Shown here one piece after another: positions 46,150-57,423 of a stretch of DNA of 64,000 nucleotides. The notes under the pieces are model-generated. The model saw only the letters and a program-made list of their open reading frames with translations. It had not been told where the DNA came from and made no database searches. The stretch is taken from the NCBI GenBank assembly GCA_012934845.2, contig WNNJ02000567.1, positions 62,001 to 126,000 on the forward strand. The letters are read 5' to 3'. Within the stretch, counting starts at the first letter, position 1. Every line of letters starts with the position of its first letter. Made by a program: the position numbers and the translations under genes. The stretch is from Pomphorhynchus laevis (lineage: Eukaryota; Acanthocephala; Palaeacanthocephala; Echinorhynchida; Pomphorhynchidae).

Positions 46150-47770
46150 CGCTTTAGACGCAGTATGCGTCATCCGCAAACCATCTATGCTGCAATCCAG
46201 GAACTTCCCTTCTTATTCGTTGTATCAGTTGAATATACGTTACGCTGAAAGCAATTATCGCCAGCTGATCGCCTTGTGTAAACCCTTCACAACAATGAAT
46301 TTCTCCAACATCCAACGAGAGTAAATGGTTAGCGCTATACATGTTGGTAAGGATCATCGTCAATGCAGGACATACATAGTTTACATTTTTCAGCGCAACC
46401 TTTCGATTTATCAAATTAAAGGCATTTTTAGCATCAAACTACAAGATACAAGACGACACTCCCCCGACGAAAAGGTCTCTTATTGAATGGATTGCTGTTT
46501 CGACACCACATTTTTGACCTGTGGCAAGTTGTTAACACGAAACAGTCTTTTGCAGATCCAAGGTAATTCTACTAGCGAGTATCTTTCCTATGATTCTTCG
46601 AGGTAAATCCCCAATTCCAATCGGACGGATTCCAGACTATTTATCGAGTGAGATCAATCTGCATGCTGTAAACGCTTGAAGGTCATTTCTGAAGTACTTT
46701 TTAGATGCTATAGATATTGCGAACTCGGCTAAACTCAAAGCTAACTTTCCCGAACTGTCATCAAACGATTCGATCATTTTCCGCCATAATAATGCATCCA
46801 TACCAGATGGGCCAGCAGCACCCTTGGTCCTCCGAGCAGCCCTAACTACGTCCAGCGATGTTATTTCGGAGAAGCGAACATTATGATGTTCTATTACATT
46901 TGCCACATGATCCTTTAAAATAGCTGCGTCATTGACAAAAGCTCTACTAGGATAAAGTTCAATTAATTTTTCCTTGACTGTCTTGTCCTCAAATGTATCG
47001 CTATGTGACAACACCTTACAGTCACGAAGTGGATCATCCAAGAGTTTCATAGCTAATTGAGTTTTGCCCCGTGACTTCAATTTACATAATGTTGCCACCC
47101 AGATTTTACGAGAGTTTGGCTTTGGGCAATGAACCGGCTTCTCACGTTGCAATATCCGGGCTTCACACATAAGATCGAGCAGACACCGGTCGCGCCACGA
47201 AGACAATCTGCGACAAATATTTGCTCTACATATTGAAGTCGTGTACCTGAATGTCCTCTGCAAAATGACTTGACCAAAAACCACTGCTGTCATTAGTGCT
47301 CGTCTCGAATCAGCAATGGAAGCAGCCGTTGAGTATAAATCTGCCATGCAGTTTATGAATTCTTTACTTGCATTGCACTTTGGTAAGACATAAATTTGTG
47401 GTCCAATTGATAACCTTGTTTTAAACGTCAAGAATAGCAGTATCGAAATCAACACAGCTAATGTATGTTCTCTTGGATTGAGCTTGATTCTTCATCCGCT
47501 TGAACATTCTGTGGCCTTGGGAAAATACCAATATCGTAATTCTCATCTGCTCTAGAAACTTGCTGACTCCGAAGACCTTGTCGAGAAATGTTTGGGCCTT
47601 CTCTATTACAGCAGTTCAAAGCCGAACAATTGATACATGGCTTTCCTGCTCGCGAACACTTGCAACCTTTGCATTTCGCTGCTTAACCGTTGCACGTACA
47701 GCATCTCGCGATACTTGCCGGTTGACCTCTTGGCATGAAAACTTTTGGTAAGATGTGATTGGGTATGAGA
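46150..47770 (-). mobile_element. Decayed LINE, relative of the copy at 1-1.77 kb
   Basis: Minus strand. Cys-rich head at about 47620-47700 (reads CKGCKCSRAGKPCINCS, with an in-frame stop just before it, after CNG). Then 46637-47455: linker, then TKGAAGPSGMDALLWRKMI and FTACRLISLDK of RT. Then 46154-46414: INRKVALKNVNYVCPALT, the EGFTQGD block, and HRWFADDAYC. The part between (about 46430-46630) is badly broken. Same motifs and order as the element at the window start, so the same family; dead. Confidence 0.78.
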
Positions 47771-47779
47771 CTACCGAAC

Positions 47780-50040
47780 TGACAGGATAAATTGTGTATT
47801 TAAGCTTGTATGTTATTTAATTGTAATTCACTTGAACACTTATAACTTTTCGTTGTAAGTATTTAAAAATCAAGACATTTTTTTAACGGATAAGTATAAG
47901 TATTAACGGATACGTATAATAATATTTTTTTGGAAGAAAATTTATTACAAATGAAATAATAATAGTACAATGATTTGTTTTGACTAAACCTATTTATCTT
48001 CAGTATTAACTGCGCGGTTGGATATCCTGTTGGAACGCATGTTCATTAACAAAATCTTTGCGATTGCAAGACCAATTCGGCATCTCAGTGATTGTATTGA
48101 TTCGTTATATGTAACCCTCTGCGGTCAAACGACGGCTATTGTCCATTGTGTTGAAATTATCGATTGACGGCATAGACTCGCCTCATGAACGATAAGCATG
48201 TCGTCGATGTAGCAAAAAAACATTGTGCGAAATTTCGTGCGAGAAATTCATTGTAATAGAGATATATTAAGATATATGAAATTTCATCATTTAATTATTA
48301 AATTTTAATTTAAATTAAAATATTTTAATGTATTTTAATTATTTTTGAAAATAATACCATATTAGTATTAATATAATTAATATATTAGAAATAAATTTTT
48401 TTATAATTTAATTAAAGTTTCATCTTATTGGTAATGCTTTAGTTGGATATATCGAAATAAAATTTGATTTTTATTTTTTAATTATTAAATTTTAATTATA
48501 ATTAAAATATTTTAATGTATTTTAATTATTTTTGAAAATAATACTATATAGTATAAATATAATTGATAAATTTAATTTAAAAAATTGTTTTTATTTAATT
48601 AAAATTTCAGCTTACTGTCAATCAAAGTCTAAATTTTTGACAGTGGGCACAACTCGTAACACGCAGTTGAAGACCCTTTGATAAGGAACTTACAAATACA
48701 TAAATGGTATCTTTCATAAATAAAATTGTCACAGCACACAGCTTATTATGATATAAATGAACCGAAACACTCCAAATAATGCAGACATTTCCAAGCAATT
48801 TGGGTCGCCACTCGTGTAAGCGAAAACTCCGGATTTACATTGGATTTATTTTCTGTAAAATGTATTAAGTTTCAGCAATTCGTCCGTTATTGGTAAATCC
48901 GAAATTTCTTTTATTTTAATAGATAGCGGGTGCATTAGTGATAAGAAAACCAATACTAAAGATAAACATTTAGGAGAAATGCCAACGATTATATTAACGA
49001 ATCGCCAACCACAATTATCTATTTGCTGATTCACTGAATTCAGATCTTGTCCATAATTGGGCGTAGCATCACCTCAAAGTAGTGTAGCGTTTTAATAAAT
49101 TAGCAAATATCCCCATTGTATTCCCGTTCGCCACAAAAACGGTGAAAGGAGAGGGATAGGAGGAAAGGGGAAGCGGGAAGCATGAAAATGGGAAAGAGGA
49201 AAGTGGGAAAGGAATTATGGGGGTACTGAAAGGGATTGAAAGAGGATGCCATAAATAAGAAAATGCATCGCCACACTTTGCTTAGTATTTGTGGCGACGA
49301 GAAAATAAACAATTTTTAAAAGAGCTTTTTTCCGAAATATTGAAATATATCAAGTCTAATTACAATTTATTTTAAATCAATTCGATTTTAAATTAAATTA
49401 ATAATATTTAAAATTTTTATGAAAACAATAAATTTAAAATGTTTGTGAACAGCATGGGGTAATGCAACTTTTCAGATAGATGCAACTTTCTACTGGCTTC
49501 GGTTTTATTAGTTTAATAGTTTTCGCAAAACTATAAAAAATTAATTTTTCAAAATCTGTACATCTTTCAACACAAGTGCTCCAGCATAAGGTTACTAATA
49601 GTGAAATATATATATTCAGCAAATATCAAATGTTTACGAAATAAAATTATTGACTTTTTATTTTTTTGAAACAAATTAAACATTGTATTTTGCGAACACC
49701 CCTCATCAATGGGAAAAAATCATGCATGGTCTGACTTAGACTAGTATACCCTTACTATCACATCTATATGACCAGCTAAATGCGTGGTTTCCATACTAAA
49801 CTCTTTCCTAATAGTATTTTGAGTAAATAAGAAACCACTATTTACTAAGAAAATCTACTTTACTTGTTCTAGTTACGAATAAACTTAATTTACGTGATCC
49901 CTTTGTATTTACATTGTCTTTAATATTTTTCTTAATAAATTTACAAAAATTTATTTGTAGATAAATGGTTGCTTAAACAACATGGAACAAATACAATAAT
50001 TTGATACAATTCAGGTCAACAAGATATAATATAAATTATT
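47780..50040. other. AT-rich intergenic DNA with one purine-rich tract
   Basis: No gene recognised. About 49140-49250 is an almost pure purine run on the plus strand (GGAGAGGGATAGGAGGAAAG and onward). Two similar TTTTAATTAT/ATTATTTTTGAAAATAATAC blocks lie at about 48285-48370 and 48475-48550, and both are followed by an AAAATTTCA-like stretch. Confidence 0.5.
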
Positions 50041-50064
50041 TAGTGTGAGCTCTTCACAAACTCT

Positions 50065-52768
50065 TCAGTTCCGCCACGAGCGGCTTGTGTCCAAGCTCGC
50101 CACATCCTCCCCGCCGGCGTCTACCTGGCTTGTCTCCTTTGCCGTATTTGCAGCTGATTCGGTTGGCGCGTCCAATGCTTGCAACGGAACCCCACATGAT
50201 TCGCTTTCGACTGATGATAGTCGAGTTAATATACCAGCGATATCATTGTATGGTTCAGTATTGAACATACGACGCTTCGGTGTTTCCATTATCGTCTGTG
50301 GGGCATCAGATAGTGGGTGGTTGCGTCCATTCAACGACGCTAAGATTGCCCGAGCATTTCCGCGCATGAGGGCCAACGATGCTCTTTGGAATAGGTGATC
50401 TACCGTTTTATGATATTCGATCCCAGTTGTGGCGGATATCTGTCTTGCTATCGATCGCATGAGACGTTCGCCTTGGTCGTTCCAGCCCCCATACGTCTCT
50501 ACTACTGCCGGTATAAATTGATAACCAGCGGACTCCATACGTGCTCTATACTTCCTCTCCTTGACATTGACTGCATACATTGTCGCTGCATAACCTGGCG
50601 TTATCGATGCGTTTGCTATGTACGCTGATTGTTGTGGATGTGTTACAGCGAAATCAACTGCACGAGGAGGGTCCCCATGAATCAAAACGTCTGCAGGTCG
50701 TTCACGAAGGTCTGGTATAAGGTTCCTTACCTCCAAAGCGACATGCATTCCTGCAGATTGAGCGGCATGAAAGACCACATCGCGAATTCCGTTGTGTCGC
50801 AGTCCCGGGTAACCCCCATATTGGCAGGTCAGCGCATGTAGGCCGACTGAATCAGCGGGAAGAAAGCATCGCCCACATCGATCTCCAGGTGAAAATAGAG
50901 GCGCACCAAGCCAAAATCGAGTTAAGGCGCAAAAGTGCGAAGGGAGAATGTCCATTCCGAGCGCTTTATTTAGGACCACTCGTAACCAGGAACTGGCGTG
51001 AGGGCGTGACACAGCCAGCAATCGAGCTCTGTTGAAGTAATGAACGTCCGTAAGCATTTGCTCGTGAACTTTATTATCGAGGAGCATTGGTAGGCTGTGT
51101 TGACTGTCAGATTGCATTATTGGTGGTGATTCATGTAGTGAAGATAATCTCTCGATAAAGTCAGATAGTCCTGGGAAAGTATTGACAGAAAGTCCCCATT
51201 CGGCACATACCCTTTGTACACTGGCAATGTACGCACAAGGTGCATGCTTCACAGTTTCGCGGATCCCGAAGCCACCCAACCTTAAAGGAAGCGTAATTTG
51301 GGTTCGTATCTGAGGGTTTAGCTGGACAGACGTCATCTCGCTAAAAGCGGAAATGGTCGAATCATCAAAACTTTTGTAAAACGTGTTGCCATAGTCAGGA
51401 TCAATCGTTCTCATCAGGTGGTTTATTTTCGGGGCACTGGCGCAATGTCGCAGTAGTAAGTAAGCGACCTGTGTATCAGGAATGGTGGTTATCAAATCGA
51501 TTTGACTTCTTAATTTTGGCAAATTTACTCTCATCAGCTGATCATTAACGAAATCTTGGCACCCTATAGGTGTGCCGAGCAAGCAAAATTTTTTACTTTC
51601 ATTAAGTATTGGTTGAGATGCACATGCCTCTGAGAAAGTTTGCAAGGCTACGGCAGAGCCTATAATCTCGGTCTTTTGCCAGTTAAGGTCCAAACGGAGT
51701 AGAGCAAACTCTCTTTCTAGGTAAGCCAGCGCATCAGCTACTGCTGTGGGATGCCCTCCGATTATGCCGTCATCCAAATACCAGCGGTTTAAATGTATTC
51801 CATGTAAGCAACCAACCGAAGTGATGCAATCATGAATTGCCAATGAAAATAGAGACGGTCCTAAGGGATCTCCTTGTTGTACGCCTTGGCATAATCGAAG
51901 GGGCTCCAAATTTCCGAATCGAAATAATGATGGCTCGGAGTAGCAGTATCTCAACCACGACATTAATTGCGGGACAGATCGTTGAATTACACTGAATATG
52001 GCATGTCGGCTGATAGAATTGAAAGCATTCCTGAGATCGACCTTAGCCCACACCCAGTCATCCTTATCGCGTCGTCGAGTGTGTTCATCTCTCACAATGT
52101 GTATTATGCTATCAACCCCGTTTTTAGTTGCTACACCGAGCTGAGTTGGTTGCAACACTGACAAAAAGACTGTGCTGAGTTTACGACATGCACATTTTGA
52201 GCAGTCGTCTAAGCGTTTCCCCGACCGCGATAGGACGCACTCCATCGGGTTCTTTCACAAGTGCAATCAGATTCGCACCACATAAGTATCTGGCCACAGA
52301 TTCATGTCCTCCCCCACCCAAAAGGGTGTTCACAAGGGACGTAATTCGCTGCAAAAACGATCCAGACAAATCTGATGTTAGTAAATCTTGTAAATGCTCT
52401 GGGCGAAGTCCTAGGCATCCGGACGCTGACGTCGAGGGAAATGAGAAAATGGCTGCCCTCACGAGACTGCAATCCACAATCAAAGAATTGACTTGAAAGC
52501 CTGCATCAAGGCAAGTATCCGATTGTAAACGATAAATCCCGTTTTGTGGGTGTAGATTAAGCAGTTTTTCACGAACTGTCTCATTGACCGGGGCCAATCC
52601 ATTATAACATAGTCTTTTCATCGCTTTTCTGTAGTTGCCACGTCGAGCAAGAGCCACAGCTGAGTTAGTAGGGACATCTGATGCGCGCGAAGCTTCGTAA
52701 GGTTTGGCGAGACTGGCAATAAGTTGCTCCAAATGTGTGATGGTGTACCGGCACAAGCTTTCTTTCAT
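50065..52768 (-). pseudogene. LINE ORF2: RT and C-terminal PD-(D/E)xK-like nuclease, one frameshift
   Basis: ATG at 52768 overlaps the ORF1 stop (ATGA). Frame 1 (52181-52768) has ASGCLGLRPEHLQDLL and GVRPIAVGETLRRLL. The frame then slips near 52205, and frame 2 continues SKCACRKLSTVFLSVLQPTQ, VDLRNAFNSISRHAIF, CQGVQQGDPLGPSLF, catalytic box WYLDDGIIGG and LNWQKTEIIGS. The C-terminus has CGRCFLPADSVGLHALTCQYG (a zinc-like CxxC...H...C set), RHNGIRDVVF, then ERPADVLIHG with AVDFAVTHPQ about 14 residues on. The last two resemble the D...D/E-x-V/K pattern of the restriction-like endonucleases of R2/NeSL-type elements. The single slip makes this copy non-functional unless it is recoded. The lineage is frequent in cnidarians and other invertebrates. 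Confidence 0.82.
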
Positions 52769-53445
52769 TGACTTGCATTATTGCGCTGTGCACGCTGTGA
52801 TGAGGACCTCTCGATATGAGTTGCAAAACATATCTTTGGGAACAATAGTAGACGTACCCATGACTCCTCTGTATTCAAAGAAAGTGCGTCCTTTATTAAA
52901 TCTGACATTATTTGTGCTGTCATTCCGCGTATTCGTGTAGGCAAACGAACTACAGTGCCTGATTGTCTTCTCCATCCCTGATGTAGACAATCGGTAGCAA
53001 GAGTATCCGGTGTTGAAGCTCCAATTGTATGCTCAGGCTCAACGCACTGTTCATTTTGAGCCAAACATGCGCGGCAAACCCACTTGGGAATTATTGCAGC
53101 TTGCTTCTTGGTCAGGCCAACACAAGATAAGTGGTGCCACGTAGAACATGTATCACATTCTATCAGGACCTTACGCCGATTTATCTTCATGCATATTGGG
53201 CATCTGCTCGTATCCGCTACGTTCGCATTTTCTTGCAAATGGCTACAGCCATTCGCCTTGAGTGTGCTGCATTCGTGCGATAATTCCATAGCTGACGCGG
53301 ATGTTTCCAAACTTGCGCGGTCTGTGACTGTGTTGTGTGTATTGATTAGATAGTATAACTTTGTAACAAATTTACAAAAATTTGTTTCCATGGCAATTAA
53401 CTTTAACAAAATTTCTAATTGACAAACGGAACGGAAAGAAGGCAT
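52765..53445 (-). CDS. LINE ORF1 with PHD finger
   Basis: An open frame of up to 226 codons from ATG 53445; an internal ATG at about 53391 (METNFCKFV) is an equally good start. The PHD finger lies at about residues 80-130: CPICMKINRRKVLIECDTCS, then WHHLSCVGL and WVCRAC, a complete Cys4-His-Cys3 set with the usual Trp before the His. The rest is low in recognisable domains. It ends with TGA overlapping the ORF2 ATG. PHD fingers read histone tails in host proteins; in a retroelement this could guide integration to certain chromatin, which is an inference. Confidence 0.8.
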   Translation of the reverse strand: MPSFRSVCQLEILLKLIAMETNFCKFVTKLYYLINTHNTVTDRASLETSASAMELSHECSTLKANGCSHLQENANVADTSRCPICMKINRRKVLIECDTCSTWHHLSCVGLTKKQAAIIPKWVCRACLAQNEQCVEPEHTIGASTPDTLATDCLHQGWRRQSGTVVRLPTRIRGMTAQIMSDLIKDALSLNTEESWVRLLLFPKICFATHIERSSSQRAQRNNASQ

Positions 53446-53454
53446 AGATCCGGG

Positions 53455-53703
53455 ATGTCGAAATTAGCTTACTGGATAGTTTTGAGTATATTTATTCAGA
53501 TAGCAAAATTTGAATTTGCGGAAGATGATTACATACCTACAGCAGAAGAAGTCAGGAACCGCAATAAGATAATAATGATTATGGCAATAGTATCCACGTT
53601 ATTTTGCTTGTCTCTATTTCTTTGTGTAATATTCCACTTCAAACGATTACGAAGAAACAAGACAATGATGATGAGCGAAGTATCATCAAGTAGTGGACAA
53701 TAA
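53455..53703 (+). CDS. Small single-pass membrane protein, 82 aa
   Basis: Starts at ATG 53455 (MSKLAYWIVLSIFIQIAKFE), which reads as a signal peptide or anchor. A short acidic outer part follows (FAEDDYIPTAEEV), then a basic step, a strong membrane helix at about residues 38-61 (IIMIMAIVSTLFCLSLFLCV), and a basic tail (HFKRLRRNK) ending in SEVSSSSGQ. The stop at 53701 overlaps an AATAAA signal (53699-53704). The topology suggests a type I micro-membrane protein with its positive tail in the cytosol. I do not recognise the family. Its ATG is 9 bases from the first ATG of the divergent LINE ORF1. Confidence 0.6.
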   Translation: MSKLAYWIVLSIFIQIAKFEFAEDDYIPTAEEVRNRNKIIMIMAIVSTLFCLSLFLCVIFHFKRLRRNKTMMMSEVSSSSGQ

Positions 53704-53709
53704 ATATAT

Positions 53710-54395
53710 TTCATTTTAACAATAATATGAACTTTTATTACGTTTTTAATTTTATTGATTTGCAAATGAGATGTCTTGCGCTAGCCATATACGATAATGG
53801 TGGATATAAATTACTTTAAAATTAATCTAAATTAGATGAATTAAATTGAAATGCTACCTGTGATGAAATATAAAGTGTGATAAATTCGCCTACTATCAAT
53901 ATATACTCCAGGGATATTAGCCTTAAAACTTTCTCCGTTTCAAGTATCTAACATGGCAATATACGGGAAAATATATAATACAAAAAATGCGAAACATTCT
54001 TTAAGTGAAATAAGGTCTTATTTTTCATACTATGAAAATTAATAATTGTAATTGATTTTCAATTTATTAAATTTTCCGTGTGATTTATATTATATGTAAT
54101 ATTTAGTTGTAAAGTATATGCTTCTCTGATGGCCTCTAGATTTGCATATTGAATTTGAACAAATAATAAAAAAGCTTATGTGAATTTGAATGGATGGCAA
54201 ATCCACAGTGACGGGATTTTAGGGCATGTGGTATATTAAGCTTATTGTTGAAATTTCATCCTCGATACACCATCAATTTAAGTACATGTTTAGACATGAT
54301 TCTATATAATATAAGTTTAGTAACTACATTTGATATTAATGCTATCAGTTAAGTTTACTGGCGATCACCTCTGCTAATCAAACTACAAAAGTATG
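53710..54395. other. Non-coding, AT-rich
   Basis: Downstream of the small membrane-protein gene. Nothing recognised. Confidence 0.5.
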
Positions 54396-54400
54396 GCGCA

Positions 54401-54469
54401 CAATTTCAAACCCAACGATTGGTTTGAAATTGTTCAAAGAAAACAAGCCTTAAGCTTGTTTTCTTTGAA
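54401..54469. repeat. Two adjacent perfect hairpins
   Basis: 54401-54432 (12-bp arms CAATTTCAAACC) and 54433-54469 (16-bp arms TTCAAAGAAAACAAGC). They directly precede the family A repeat. Confidence 0.8.
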
Positions 54470-54675
54470 TTAATAATTTGTTGTTACACCTGCCCTGAGA
54501 CACACAATGGTGTACTCGTAAATAAATCACTATGTTTTCCTCATGATGAGGCATAAACACCAGGCAGCATTATATATATCCTCATCAGATCAAGAAATAG
54601 AACCGAATTATTCTCGCAAAATTCAAAGTCGCTACGTATGCGCAGTCATCCTATGCATGACGGTAAACTTCAACA

Positions 54676-54717
54676 ACGGTATACGCGTTTCGCTCTAACG
54701 GAGCTCATCAGTACCGT
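54676..54717 (-). ncRNA. Hammerhead ribozyme, family A copy 1 (intact)
   Basis: 42 nt on the minus strand. Stem I is ACGGTA with TACCGT (6 bp, perfect). The core is CTGATGA. Stem II is GCTC/GAGC with loop CGTTA. GAAA follows, then a two-pair stem III (AC/GT, loop GC) and triplet GTA. All required core bases are present. The tiny stem III is of the Penelope/retrozyme type. Confidence 0.85.
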
Positions 54718-55139
54718 GACTTTAATAATCATCCATAGGCACCTTAACGTACGCTTAAATAACGTCTAAAGCTCGAAAAACAGAATTACTCTTAATCTGA
54801 ATCATCAGAGGAAATTTAACATAAGCTCTGTGCATGGCAGTACGTATTGCGGTTTAACCATGCATCAGGCACTAAATTCCTTTTAATAGAAATGCTGTTT
54901 TACAGGGACACTTTAAAGTGTACAAATATATAAAATATAATTTGTTGTTACACCTGCCCTGGGACACACAATGGTGTACTCGTAAATAAATCACTATGTT
55001 TTCCTCATGAAGAGGCATAAACACCAGGCAGCATTCTATATATCCTCATCAGATCAAGAAATAGAACCGAATTATTATCGCAATATTCAAAGTCACTACG
55101 TATGCCCAGTCATCCTATGTATGACGACAAACTTCAACA

Positions 55140-55181
55140 ACGGTATACGCGTTTTGCTCTAACAGAGCTCATCAGTACCGT
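55140..55181 (-). ncRNA. Hammerhead ribozyme, family A copy 2 (core damaged)
   Basis: Same folding as the copy 464 bp away, but the GAAA box reads AAAA (essential G12 changed). Stems are kept. Probably inactive. Confidence 0.75.
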
Positions 55182-55236
55182 GACTTTAATAATCATCCAT
55201 AGGCACCTTAACACACGCTTAAACAACGTCTAAAGA

Positions 55237-55767
55237 TCAAATAGTTGCTAGTTCACACAGGGTGACTTTCGCATTGAAAATCAGCTACATAATCCTTCCT
55301 TCATGATATCCAATTCCATACACCCTGACTACCAACGGCACCATTGCCACAGCCGTTTTCGTTTCGCCCGTTTTTTTCCGCATGTTGGTAGCCCCTGGCT
55401 CCTCAGAAGGCTGACTGCCAACTCTTCGCCTTTTAAAATTTGACTTATCCGAGATTCGAGCTGTCGCTCTCCTTACTTGGCTTGTGCTCTTGACTGCTAG
55501 GCTACGAATCCAGGATTACCAGATTTCACACAGTATATGAAACCTTCCATCATGATCTCCAGAAACTACATTGTCCGAGATGCTCTCTGACATGCTTATT
55601 ATAGATTGTTTCGTACGGGATCATGAAGATCGATTGAAATCGGGACTGGTGATCCTTTGATGGATGCTTATTTATGTATTGAATAGTTGCTAGGTCACAC
55701 AAGGTGACTTACGCATTGAAAACCAGCTACAGAATCCTTCCTTCATGATGTCCAATTTCATACACCC
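55237..55767 (-). repeat. Family C ribozyme repeat, 1.2 monomers
   Basis: Minus orientation. It begins (sense) exactly at AGGGTGTATG (55767), the base after the predicted cleavage site, and runs one full 441-bp monomer (to 55326). It then continues about 85 bp into a second and stops at CTAGCAACTATT. The tRNA-like boxes (about 55435-55510) and ribozyme are inside. Confidence 0.85.
55322..55411 (-). ncRNA. Hammerhead ribozyme, family C
   Basis: Core CTGAGGA (fits CUGANGA). Stem II has one mismatch (GCCAG/CGGGC). GAAAC, GTC (55327-55329) and AGGGT are present. Confidence 0.65.
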
Positions 55768-55769
55768 TT

Positions 55770-57420
55770 ATATATAAGAAACTATTTTGCTCCTTAAATT
55801 ACTTTGGTCTGTGCCTTGATAAAAAATATTCACTCCCTTTGCAACATTAGCTTATTTTATATGTTCCTTATTCTTGTAAATGGTCAAGATTCTTAGCTTC
55901 AACACGTTATTAGACTTTAATGGTATTCAATTATTTCATTTTAATGTTTAATAATAAATTTCGTTTTTTAATTTTATTGCCATATTTATCGTATAAAATA
56001 GTTTGCAATGTTTTAAAGACGTTTTAAATAATTAACTTTGATTAAAATTGGGTTTTTAAGCATTTTAAAATGAAAGTTATAATGTTTAAGAATACAAAAA
56101 TCACGTAAAACGAGGACAGTTTAGAAAGTTTTAACAATAGCTCACAGATTATATTCTGTAATGGTACCGGCATATCGCCCAAGAATCATCTGTCTTACTC
56201 TTCGTTATTCTAAGAATAACGAAGAGTAAGACATATTTGGTTCATTAAGTGAAATGTTAATTAAGATTTATATCAATATTTAAATTAGCATAGACCTATT
56301 AATAAGAAAATTTGTATCTATCCAACCAAATATTACAATGTAGACTGATTAAACCAGAAAATCGTTTTATAGCTGCCCGGTTATATCAATATTTCAAACT
56401 TTTTCTTAGACTTGATACGTCATTGAGGTTAAACAAGCAACATCATAATGTCCTGGCCTGTTCTAAAAATTATTTATTTGATTTAGGATAATACATTATA
56501 CTATAAATATATAAAATATATATAAATATAATATATATAAATATATAAAATATAATATAAATATACTATAAATATATTACTCAATATATTAAGTAATATA
56601 TTACTTTAATATTGGTACTACAAAAGATCAAATCCAATGAATATGCCCCACAATATCATTTAGTCGAACAACTATTATTCAGTATATAATATTAAACTAT
56701 AATTTCGGTAAAATTTAATTTAATTTAAAAATTTTAATGCCAAATTTAAAATTTTTCAATCAGAATAATTTGACCAATCAAGATAACTTATAACAGTGGG
56801 ACTAATGGAAAATATAATATTAAAATATTTTAAGTTCAACCTAAAATACTTTTAATGTGCTTAAAATATTAATTTAAAGTGAGCTAGAAGCACTTCAAAG
56901 ACGATGTGCCAGTCTAGAACTAAAATGCTAACTATATCGAAATGTATACAAATAACCTACAATAGTAGAAGCAACTACTATCGTATACTATTATTATTTT
57001 ATGAATACTATTAGTTATATAGTAATATAATATATATTATAATATAGTAATATATAAAATAATATATAATATATAATATTATTAGTTATATAACTAATAG
57101 TTATATATATTATTAGTTATAAATTATATAATTATTATTTATTATTATTTTATAAATACTATTATATTAGTTATTAGTTATTTATATTAGTTATCAATTA
57201 TTCGATGACAATAAGGGAAAAATTATTTGTCAGACGATACTCATATACTTTACGCGCAGATATTAATACTACGAATAATTGATATAATAAAGAAACAACT
57301 TAGCGAGAATAATTTCAAAGTCTGAACAAAAAAAACAATTTAACGGGATCCGTTTGAGGATAACCCTAAATATGTAAATTTTATTATTATTAAAAAAATA
57401 TAAAAAAATTATATTAGTAA
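55770..57420. other. AT-rich intergenic DNA
   Basis: No gene. Contains a perfect palindrome at 56191-56233 and long ATA/TAT runs (56500-56600, 56990-57190). Confidence 0.5.
56191..56233. repeat. Perfect 43-bp hairpin
   Basis: 21-bp arms (TGTCTTACTCTTCGTTATTC and one more base) around a single central A. Confidence 0.9.
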
Positions 57421-57423
57421 GTT

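Larger units (their letters stand above)
50045..53445 (-). mobile_element. PHD-finger LINE with C-terminal nuclease-like domain
   Basis: Minus strand. ORF1 with a PHD finger (52765-53445) and ORF2 (RT plus C-terminal domain, 50065-52768) overlap by ATGA. One frame change splits ORF2 at about 52200. No EEP nuclease is present; the likely nuclease is at the C-terminus. It lies head to head with the small membrane-protein gene at 53455. Confidence 0.82.
54475..55236 (-). repeat. Tandem 464-bp hammerhead repeat (family A), 1.6 copies
   Basis: Direct copies begin AATTTGTTGTTACACCTGCC at 54475 and 54939, a period of 464. The second copy stops at about 55236 where family C begins. The copies are about 95% alike by eye. 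Each holds one hammerhead on the minus strand. No protein is encoded. Confidence 0.85.

Noticed and set aside
49140-49250. Frame in purine-rich tract read on the minus strand (FLFPIFMLPASPFLL)
   Set aside because: Low-complexity composition gives a hydrophobic-looking frame; no domain, no conservation evidence.
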